From Streptomyces sp. NRRL S-337 (GTDB taxonomy: Bacteria > Actinomycetota > Actinomycetes > Streptomycetales > Streptomycetaceae), in the NCBI RefSeq assembly GCF_000720175.1, contig NZ_JOIX01000118.1, positions 1 through 18,137 on the forward strand: a stretch of 18,137 nucleotides of DNA, in the 5' to 3' direction. Numbering within the stretch: position 1 is the stretch's first letter; every line of letters starts with the position of its first letter. Positions 12,961 through 18,137 of the stretch are shown piece after piece. A program made the translations under genes and the position numbers. Below the pieces are notes generated by a model, which worked only from the letters and a program-made list of their open reading frames with translations, was not told where the DNA came from and searched no databases.

Positions 12961-13273
12961 CCGAAGGTTCCGGCCAGGGCGGCCGGAAACACCACCTTGC
13001 GCGGCCCGCCACGGCCGGTCGGGGAGACATCCCTCACCACCCGTCGGCGGGTCGCCGTACGGGACAGGTTAAAATCGCAGTTGACCAGCGGGGACGGGGC
13101 ACCCTGAGGGTCGTGCCGAGCGGCGGGTGATGCGGGCGACGTACCGTATGGCCGCGGAAGCAGGTACCGTTAAAGCTCTACGGGCCGGTCTCTCTCTTGA
13201 GAGCCCGCTCTGATCCATGAACGCGTGTCAAGACTCTGGGGCCATCGAGCCCCGTCACTGAGGGGGTCGACCC
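12961..13273. other. 313-bp intergenic region before the DUF3073 gene
   Basis: After the vdh hairpin I see no gene. It must contain the promoter of the DUF3073 gene, but no convincing -35/-10 pair is visible. Features noted are an AT-rich TTAAAAT (13069-13075), a TTGACC (13081-13086), and a 7-nt direct repeat GTACCGT at 13141-13147 and 13164-13170. An AGGGGG ribosome binding site lies just before the ATG. Confidence 0.5.
12968..12988 (+). terminator. hairpin after vdh
   Basis: TTCCGGCC (12968-12975) pairs perfectly with GGCCGGAA (12981-12988) around a 5-nt loop, starting 7 nt after the vdh stop codon. No U-tract follows. Confidence 0.55.
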
Positions 13274-13534
13274 ATGGGGCGCGGCCGGGCCAAGGCCAAG
13301 CAGACAAAGGTCGCCCGCCAGCTGAAGTACAACAGCGGTGGGACGGATCTCTCAGCACTGGCCAGCGAGCTGGGTGCAAGTACGGCGCCGACGGCGCCGA
13401 CGAGCCAGCAGCCTCCGAACGCGGAGCCGTTCGAGGATGACGAAGACGACCCGTACGCACGGTACGCCGAGCTGTACAACGACGACGATGACGAGGACGA
13501 CGGCGACTCGTCCCAGCAGCGTCGTCGCGCTTGA
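13274..13534 (+). CDS. DUF3073 domain protein
   Basis: An 86-aa actinobacterial protein of unknown function, recognised by its MGRGRAKAKQTKVARQLKY start, which defines DUF3073. It has three parts: a strongly basic N-terminus (about 1-20), a Thr/Ala/Pro linker, and a very acidic tail with EDDEDDPYARYAELY (about 54-68) and a run of Asp/Glu (about 69-78), ending in QQRRRA. The charge pattern suggests binding to nucleic acid or to a basic partner, but this is inference. ATG 13274 is preceded by AGGGGG 7 nt upstream. It is monocistronic: a long upstream gap and a strong terminator enclose it, and it converges on purM. Confidence 0.93.
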   Translation: MGRGRAKAKQTKVARQLKYNSGGTDLSALASELGASTAPTAPTSQQPPNAEPFEDDEDDPYARYAELYNDDDDEDDGDSSQQRRRA

Positions 13535-13573
13535 CGTTCTGCGCGCTCGCGGCACCCGCTAACAGCATCACGG

Positions 13574-13606
13574 ACCCGGTCCTGGGCATCGCCCGGGCCG
13601 GGTTTT
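13574..13606 (+). terminator. rho-independent terminator of the DUF3073 gene
   Basis: A 5' arm at 13574-13587 pairs with 13591-13603 around ATC, about 13 bp with one bulged T and one G-T pair. It is followed by a TTTT run (13603-13606). It lies 40 nt after the DUF3073 stop and is the clearest intrinsic terminator in the window. Confidence 0.88.
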
Positions 13607-13684
13607 GTGCTGCCCGGAACGTCGGCGTCCGGGCGCCGTCCCGCCGGGAACCGGCCGTGCCGGTCCGCCGGAGGTGCGCCACAG

Positions 13685-13720
13685 CGGCGGCCGCACCGGT
13701 GGGTGCCGGTGCGGCGGCCG
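13685..13720 (-). terminator. hairpin after purM
   Basis: CGGCGGCCGCACCGG (13685-13699) pairs with CCGGTGCGGCGGCCG (13706-13720), 15 bp with one mismatch and a 6-nt loop. It begins 6 nt after the purM stop codon on the minus strand, and would end the purF-purM transcript. No U-tract follows. Confidence 0.7.
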
Positions 13721-13726
13721 GTCCGC

Positions 13727-14797
13727 TCAGGCGGCGTAGTCACCGGTCAGGGTCACCGCGTCGGCGTGGTCGCCGCGCTCGACGATCTCACCGCTGACCC
13801 AGGCGTCCACTCCGCGGTCGGCGAGCGTGGTCAGCGCCACGTCCACCGACTCCTGCGGGACGACGGCGATCATGCCGACGCCCATGTTCAGGGTCTTCTC
13901 CAGCTCCAGGCGCTCGACCGAGCCGGCCGTGCCGACCAGGTCGAAGACCGGGCCCGGCGTCCAGGTCGAGCGGTCGACGGTGGCGTGCAGCCCGTCCGGG
14001 ACGACCCGGGCGAGGTTGTTGGCCAGTCCGCCGCCGGTGATGTGCGAGAAGGCGTGGACCTCGGTCGTCCGGGTCAGCGCCAGGCAGTCCAGCGAGTAGA
14101 TCTTCGTGGGCTCCAGCAGCTCCTCGCCCAGGGTCCGGCCGAACTCGGCGACCTCCTGGTCGAGGGTCATCCCGGCCCGATCGAAGAGGACGTGCCGGAC
14201 CAGGGAGTACCCGTTCGAGTGAAGTCCGGACGAGGCCATCGCGATCACCGCGTCGCCCGTACGGATACGCTCCGCGCCCAGCAGCCGGTCCGCCTCGACG
14301 ACGCCCGTACCGGCGCCGGCCACGTCGAACTCGTCCGCGCCCAGCAGGCCCGGGTGCTCCGCGGTCTCGCCGCCGACCAGCGCACAGCCGGCCAGCACGC
14401 AGCCCTCGGCGATGCCCTTGACGATCGCCGCGACCCGCTCCGGGTAGACCTTGCCGACGCAGATGTAGTCGGTCATGAACAGCGGCTCGGCACCGCACAC
14501 GACGAGGTCGTCGACGACCATGCCGACGAGGTCGTGGCCGATGGTGTCGTAGACGCCCATCTTGCGGGCGATGTCGACCTTGGTGCCGACGCCGTCGGTG
14601 GCCGAGGCCAGCAGCGGGCGTTCGTAGCGCTTGAGGGCGGAGGCGTCGAAGAGGCCGGCGAAGCCCCCGAGCCCACCGACGACCTCGGGGCGGGTGGCCT
14701 TCTTCACCCACTCCTTCATCAGGTCCACGGCGCGGTCGCCGGCTTCGATGTCGACGCCCGCGCTCGCGTAGCTGGCGCCGGAAGGTTCAGCGGACAT
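13727..14797 (-). CDS. purM: phosphoribosylformylglycinamidine cyclo-ligase (AIR synthetase)
   Basis: PurM (356 aa; E. coli 345 aa) closes the imidazole ring of FGAM using ATP to give aminoimidazole ribonucleotide, step 5 of de novo purine synthesis, in the cytosol. Family signatures are SATDGVGTKVD (DGVGTK at 68-73), HDLVGMVVDDLVVCGAEPLF, VGGETAEHPG (141-150) and SHITGGGLANNL, covering the ATP- and substrate-binding regions of the PurM/PurL fold. The first 20 residues (MSAEPSGASYASAGVDIEAG) show the usual YxxAGVDI start of the family after a short extension. ATG 14797 is the only reasonable start; its ribosome binding site is poor. It lies 34 bp downstream of purF on the same strand, so it is very probably co-transcribed with it. 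Confidence 0.97.
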   Translation of the reverse strand: MSAEPSGASYASAGVDIEAGDRAVDLMKEWVKKATRPEVVGGLGGFAGLFDASALKRYERPLLASATDGVGTKVDIARKMGVYDTIGHDLVGMVVDDLVVCGAEPLFMTDYICVGKVYPERVAAIVKGIAEGCVLAGCALVGGETAEHPGLLGADEFDVAGAGTGVVEADRLLGAERIRTGDAVIAMASSGLHSNGYSLVRHVLFDRAGMTLDQEVAEFGRTLGEELLEPTKIYSLDCLALTRTTEVHAFSHITGGGLANNLARVVPDGLHATVDRSTWTPGPVFDLVGTAGSVERLELEKTLNMGVGMIAVVPQESVDVALTTLADRGVDAWVSGEIVERGDHADAVTLTGDYAA

Positions 14798-14831
14798 GGC
14801 TGAGAACTTTCGTGTCGTGTGTGTACGAGCT

Positions 14832-16391
14832 CTACGGGCGACGCAGTGCGTCGGCCCCGCCGACCCCGGCGGTGAGCGTCTGGACGCCGTCCACGTCGGA
14901 CTTCGTCGGTGCCGCGGCCTCCGACTCCAGGAGGTGCTTGCCCAGCAGCTCCGGGTCGGGCAGCTCCATCGGGTACTCGCCGTCGAAGCAGGCGCGGCAC
15001 AGGTTCGGCTTGGCGATCGTGGTCGCCTCGATCATGCCGTCGATGGAGATGTACGCGAGCGAATCGGCGCCCAGCGACTTGCCGATCTCGTCCACGCTCA
15101 GCCCGTTGGCGATCAGCTCGGCGCGGGTGGCGAAGTCGATGCCGAAGAAGCACGGCCACTTGATGGGCGGCGAGGAGATCCGGATGTGGACCTCGGCCGC
15201 ACCGGCCTCGCGCAGCATCCGCACCAGTGCCCGCTGGGTGTTGCCGCGGACGATCGAGTCGTCGACGACGACCAGCCGCTTGCCGCGGATGACTTCCTTG
15301 AGCGGGTTGAGCTTGAGGCGGATGCCGAGCTGGCGGATGGTCTGCGAGGGCTGGATGAAGGTCCGGCCGACGTAGGAGTTCTTGACCAGGCCGGACCCGT
15401 AGGGGATGCCGCTGGCCTCGGCGTAGCCGACCGCGGCGGGGGTGCCGGACTCGGGCGTCGCTATCACCAGGTCCGCGTCGGCGGGCGCCTCGGCGGCCAG
15501 CTTGCGGCCCATCTCCACACGGGAGAGGTACACGTTGCGGCCGGCGATGTCGGTGTCCGGACGGGCGAGGTAGACGTACTCGAAGACACAGCCCTTGGGG
15601 CGGGCCTCGGCGAAGCGGCTGCTGCGCAGGCCGTCCTCGTCGATGGCGACCAGCTCGCCGGGCTCGATCTCCCGGATGAAGCTGGCACCGCAGATGTCGA
15701 GGGCGGCGGTCTCGGAGGCGACCACCCAGCCGCGCTCCAGCCGGCCGAGGACCAGCGGGCGGATGCCCTGCGGGTCGCGGGCGGCGTAGAGCGTGTGCTC
15801 GTCCATGAAGCAGAGCGAGAAGGCGCCCTTGACCTTCGGCAGGACGCGCGGGGCGGCCTCCTCGACGGTCAGCGGCTTGCCGTCCTCGTCGACCTGGCCG
15901 GCGAGCAGCGCGGTCACCAGGTCGGTGTCGTTGGTCGCCGCGACCTGGGTGGCCCGGCCGCCCTCGCGGGGCAGCGCGGCGACCATCTCGGCCAGCTGGG
16001 CCGTGTTGACCAGGTTGCCGTTGTGGCCGAGCGCGATGGAACCGTGCGCGGTGGCGCGGAACGTCGGCTGGGCGTTCTCCCACACCGAGGCACCGGTGGT
16101 GGAGTAGCGGGCATGGCCCACGGCGATGTGGCCCTGGAGGGAGCCGAGGGAAGTCTCGTCGAAGACCTGGGAAACCAGGCCCATGTCCTTGAAGACGAGG
16201 ATCTGGGAGCCGTTGCTCACTGCGATGCCCGCGGACTCCTGTCCACGGTGCTGCAGCGCATACAGCCCGAAATAGGTGAGTTTGGCGACCTCTTCACCCG
16301 GAGCCCAGACACCGAAGACGCCGCATGCGTCCTGGGGGCCCTTCTCGCCGGGGAGCAGGTCGTGGTTGAGTCGTCCGTCACCACGTGGCAC
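14832..16391 (-). CDS. purF: amidophosphoribosyltransferase
   Basis: PurF (519 aa) makes 5-phosphoribosylamine from PRPP and glutamine, the committed first step of purine synthesis. A 22-residue propeptide ends before Cys23 (DACGVFG), which on removal of the propeptide becomes the N-terminal nucleophile for glutamine hydrolysis. HRGQES follows at 48-53. The PRPP-binding loop VVVDDSIVRG spans about 374-383. Cys268, Cys414, Cys465 and Cys468 correspond in order, and nearly in spacing, to the four 4Fe-4S ligands of B. subtilis PurF, so this is the oxygen-sensitive iron-sulfur type. GTG 16391 is chosen because the protein then begins MPRGDGRLNHDLLPGEKG, the usual Streptomyces form; the open frame runs on to 16829 but the extra residues are not family-like. 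TAGACT lies 7 nt before the GTG, suggesting a leaderless mRNA. It is followed by purM. Confidence 0.97.
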   Translation of the reverse strand: MPRGDGRLNHDLLPGEKGPQDACGVFGVWAPGEEVAKLTYFGLYALQHRGQESAGIAVSNGSQILVFKDMGLVSQVFDETSLGSLQGHIAVGHARYSTTGASVWENAQPTFRATAHGSIALGHNGNLVNTAQLAEMVAALPREGGRATQVAATNDTDLVTALLAGQVDEDGKPLTVEEAAPRVLPKVKGAFSLCFMDEHTLYAARDPQGIRPLVLGRLERGWVVASETAALDICGASFIREIEPGELVAIDEDGLRSSRFAEARPKGCVFEYVYLARPDTDIAGRNVYLSRVEMGRKLAAEAPADADLVIATPESGTPAAVGYAEASGIPYGSGLVKNSYVGRTFIQPSQTIRQLGIRLKLNPLKEVIRGKRLVVVDDSIVRGNTQRALVRMLREAGAAEVHIRISSPPIKWPCFFGIDFATRAELIANGLSVDEIGKSLGADSLAYISIDGMIEATTIAKPNLCRACFDGEYPMELPDPELLGKHLLESEAAAPTKSDVDGVQTLTAGVGGADALRRP

Positions 16392-16398
16392 GCCCCTG

Positions 16399-16404
16399 AG
16401 TCTA
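16399..16404 (-). promoter_or_regulatory. candidate -10 element of purF
   Basis: TAGACT on the minus strand (16404-16399) fits the TANNNT -10 pattern and leaves exactly 7 nt before the GTG start codon. Transcription would begin at or next to the first base of the codon. The -35 region is weak (TTCGGA at 18 bp). Confidence 0.42.
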
Positions 16405-17015
16405 GGGCAGGTCGCGGATTCATCCGAACCGGGGATGGCCGCGCACCTGGATGAGTGCATGAATGGGACGTGAAGCGCGCTTGACGTGGTCACGGCCACC
16501 CGGACAGGATTTCTGCCCCTGCGGACCCCGCAACCCTTGGCGCACCTGGTCTGTTGCCGGGCGCCCCGCTCCGCGCAGCGCCTGGTGCGCCACCGCCACG
16601 TCGACCCCGGCCGGGCCGCGAGCGCGATCTGCCGCTGAGCATCAGCAGCGTAGCTGCGGGTGACGACGGTTCCGGCTGTTTTCCCGGGCCACCCCTCTGA
16701 GCTGGTCTTTCGCCGGGCCCTCGCCCTTCCCCGCCGCCACCCGGAATGCCGCTTTCGCGCTGTACGCACTGAATGCCGTACGAGCACCCCGGCGTGTCGG
16801 TGTGAGATACGCGACGCCTCTCCGCCCACCGCCGCCCCCAGGGCCGCGCGCCCGTCCGCGCCTCCGGGCTGGGCGAGCTGCGGGCGGCCTGGGGAGCGGT
16901 GGACGCCACGCTGCTGCCCGCCTCGTGTCCGAAGGACCGACCGGCCACCCTGTGCGTCCGCCGGCCGTCCTCAGGCCCCGCTGGGCAGCTCCTCAGGCTC
17001 CTGGCCCGCCGCTCG
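16405..17015. other. gene-free region between purF and the isomerase-like gene
   Basis: No convincing coding sequence is seen on either strand. Open frames here are low-complexity Arg/Pro/Ala and lack ribosome binding sites. One 50-codon plus-strand frame (16486-16638) has good third-position GC but no other support. Repeats noted: GAATGCCG at 16744-16751 and 16771-16778 (27 bp apart), and CCTCAGGC at 16969-16976 and 16991-16998 (22 bp apart). It may hold a small or decayed gene, a long leader or regulatory DNA for purF, or nothing. Confidence 0.5.
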
Positions 17016-17813
17016 TCAGCCCATCACCGGCAGGTGGCCGCCGAGGCCGGCCCGCTCACCGCTGGCGCTGACCGTCGCGGCGGCCAGCTCCGCGTCCCAG
17101 GTCGTCCGGCCGGTGGCCAGGCGTATCCAGGTCAGCGGGTCGGTCTCGACGACGTTCGGCGGGGTGCCGCGGGTGTGCCGGGGGCCCTCGACGCACTGCA
17201 CCACGGCGAACGGCGGCACCCGCACCTCGACCGATCCGCCGGGCGCCTTGACGGCCAGCGCATCGGCCAGCAGCCGGGTCGTGGTGGCCAGCGCCTGGCG
17301 GTCGTACGGGATCTCCGCGCCGGTCGCCGCGGCCAGGTCGTCGGTGTGCACGACGAGCTCGACGCAGCGGGTGACCAGGTAGTCGGCCAGCCGCATCGCG
17401 CCGGGGCGAGCGGCTACCAGGCGCTCCGCGCCCTCCGGTGGCAGGAGGCGCTCGAACTCCTCCGCGGTGCGCGCCAGCAGCTCCATGGGGGCGTTGCCGG
17501 ACGCCAGCGCGCGGGTGTCCGCGTCGATCCCAGGAGCGAGCGGCGCGGTGGCGAACGGCCAGTCCAGCAGGGCGGTCGTCACCTGCGGCGGGGCGGGCAG
17601 CGCGAGCGCACGCGGCACGCTGCCGACCGCCATCGCCAGATGCGCCACGAGCTCCCGCACCGTCCAGTCGCCCAGCCGGGTCGGCAGCGCGAACTGATCG
17701 TCCGTCAGCTCACTCACGGCCGCGCGGAGATGCGCGAACTGCGCGCGGACGGCGGCGCGGGTCTTCTTCTCGTCGTACTGGCGGGAGCGCGACTTCCGGG
17801 CGGCAGGAGACAT
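17016..17813 (-). CDS. maleylpyruvate isomerase / sterol-carrier-like family protein
   Basis: A 265-aa protein with the DinB-like four-helix fold of the mycothiol-dependent maleylpyruvate isomerase (MDMPI) family, often annotated in Streptomyces as a sterol carrier family protein. Likely metal ligands are His58 in GDWTVRELVAHLA, and Glu152 and His156 in CVELVVHTDD. The Glu-x3-His spacing equals that of the Zn ligands reported for the C. glutamicum isomerase. The C-terminal third (about 175-265, with VRVPPFAVVQCVEG and DPLTWIRLATGR) resembles the SCP2-like domain that these proteins carry. The substrate is unknown; mycothiol-linked metabolism or detoxification is possible, and a role in purine synthesis is not indicated. 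The basic N-terminus (KSRSRQYDEKK) is short. ATG 17813 has no ribosome binding site but TACGCT lies 6 nt upstream. It follows purL on the same strand but a strong terminator separates them. Confidence 0.85.
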   Translation of the reverse strand: MSPAARKSRSRQYDEKKTRAAVRAQFAHLRAAVSELTDDQFALPTRLGDWTVRELVAHLAMAVGSVPRALALPAPPQVTTALLDWPFATAPLAPGIDADTRALASGNAPMELLARTAEEFERLLPPEGAERLVAARPGAMRLADYLVTRCVELVVHTDDLAAATGAEIPYDRQALATTTRLLADALAVKAPGGSVEVRVPPFAVVQCVEGPRHTRGTPPNVVETDPLTWIRLATGRTTWDAELAAATVSASGERAGLGGHLPVMG

Positions 17814-17819
17814 GCGATC

Positions 17820-17825
17820 AGCGTA
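17820..17825 (-). promoter_or_regulatory. candidate -10 element of the isomerase-like gene
   Basis: TACGCT on the minus strand (17825-17820) fits TANNNT and leaves 6 nt (GATCGC) before the ATG at 17813. With no Shine-Dalgarno sequence, a leaderless transcript is plausible. No good -35 is visible. Confidence 0.35.
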
Positions 17826-17879
17826 AGCGGCAGCACTGACAACCGCCCCGGGTCACAGGCCCGCGCCCGCCTCGCACGC

Positions 17880-17914
17880 GGAACGGCCCGCCAGGCGTAC
17901 TGGCGGGCCGTTCC
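17880..17914 (-). terminator. strong hairpin terminator after purL
   Basis: GGAACGGCCCGCCA (17880-17893) pairs perfectly with TGGCGGGCCGTTCC (17901-17914); one more G-C pair closes a 5-nt loop, giving 15 bp. It lies 13 nt after the purL stop codon and upstream of the isomerase-like gene, so it should separate the two transcripts at least partly. Confidence 0.82.
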
Positions 17915-17927
17915 GAGGCGGAGCAGG

Positions 17928-18137
17928 TCAGGCAATCAGCCCCGGGATGGTGCCCTCGTGGGCGGTGCGCAGTTCGCTGAGCGGGATGCTGAACTCGCCC
18001 TGGACGTTGATTGCTTCGCCGTCGATGACTCCGATGCGGGTGGCCGGCAGGCCCCGGACGGTGCACATGTCGGTGAAGCGGACTTCCTCGCTGCGCGGTA
18101 CGGCGACGACGGCACGGCCCGCCGACTCGGAGAAGAG
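17928..18137 (-). CDS. purL: phosphoribosylformylglycinamidine synthase subunit PurL, C-terminus only
   Basis: Only the last 69 residues are in the window; the gene continues past the right edge. The segment [17 protein letters not shown], then [20 protein letters not shown] and the ending [18 protein letters not shown] are characteristic of the PurL C-terminus. PurL is the synthetase subunit that, with PurQ and PurS, converts FGAR and glutamine to FGAM, step 4 of purine synthesis and the step just before PurM. The frame is intact to a TGA at 17930-17928. Whether purQ and purS lie further right cannot be seen here. Confidence 0.95.
   Translation of the reverse strand, partial: LFSESAGRAVVAVPRSEEVRFTDMCTVRGLPATRIGVIDGEAINVQGEFSIPLSELRTAHEGTIPGLIA

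Noticed and set aside
16486..16638. 50-codon plus-strand frame with good third-position GC
   Set aside because: No ribosome binding site, no similarity I recognise, and too short for codon bias to be decisive.
16392..16829. 146-residue N-terminal extension of purF
   Set aside because: The extension is Arg/Gly/Ser low-complexity, and the known PurF propeptide and nucleophilic Cys begin right after the GTG at 16391.
16660..17382. 240-codon plus-strand frame at the end of the purine gap
   Set aside because: It overlaps the isomerase-like gene antisense, is rich in Ser/Arg/Pro, and has no recognisable motif.
1..18137. CRISPR array, insertion sequence, attachment site or secondary-metabolite cluster
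   Set aside because: There are no regularly spaced repeats, transposase or integrase motifs, or synthase domains. The only long exact repeat is the tRNA-Asp pair.

Overview
The window is about 18 kb of very GC-rich chromosome from a Streptomyces. The strongest evidence is a 68-residue BldC regulator that matches the Streptomyces protein as I remember it. A valine-type amino acid dehydrogenase, a DUF3073 protein, purM, purF and the end of purL lie in the expected neighbourhood, and codon third positions are almost always G or C. It looks like core chromosome. I see no transposase, integrase, phage gene, CRISPR array or other mobile element.

Layout, left to right. Positions 1-3000 hold the start of a Pro-rich lipoprotein gene (minus, running off the left edge), a small HExxH zincin-like metallopeptidase (minus), and a divergent membrane-anchored metallophosphoesterase (plus). 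Positions 3040-3313 hold three tRNA genes (Glu-TTC, Asp-GTC, Phe-GAA) with a plausible promoter before them and a strong 17-bp hairpin after them. An ABC-2/YhgE-like membrane protein (minus) follows. The large DEAH-box RNA helicase hrpA (plus) comes next, then a second tRNA-Asp identical to the first.

Positions 9248-10269 hold a small CPxCH protein (DUF6274-like, plus) and bldC (minus). These converge on a 569-bp gene-free stretch rich in regulatory-looking sequence. Upstream of bldC are a 514-bp gap and an unrecognised 267-residue protein (minus), which diverges from vdh (plus). The DUF3073 gene (plus) follows and ends in a clear terminator.

The right end is the purine cluster, all on the minus strand. 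In transcription order it is purL (C-terminus only), a mycothiol-dependent maleylpyruvate isomerase/SCP2-like protein, purF and purM. PurL, PurF and PurM catalyse steps 4, 1 and 5 of de novo IMP synthesis. purF and purM are 34 bp apart and probably share a transcript. A 624-bp gap without a convincing gene separates purF from the isomerase-like gene.

I found no obvious new multi-gene system. The most interesting unexplained signals are non-coding: (i) a cluster between the 3' ends of the DUF6274-like gene and bldC (six G-tracts, a Crp-like GTG-N6-GTCAC site, a promoter-like pair and a perfect palindrome) with no gene to serve; (ii) repeats and hairpins in the long region upstream of bldC; and (iii) three minus-strand genes (purF, the isomerase-like gene and the membrane protein) with a -10-like hexamer 6-7 nt before the start and no ribosome binding site, suggesting leaderless mRNAs.
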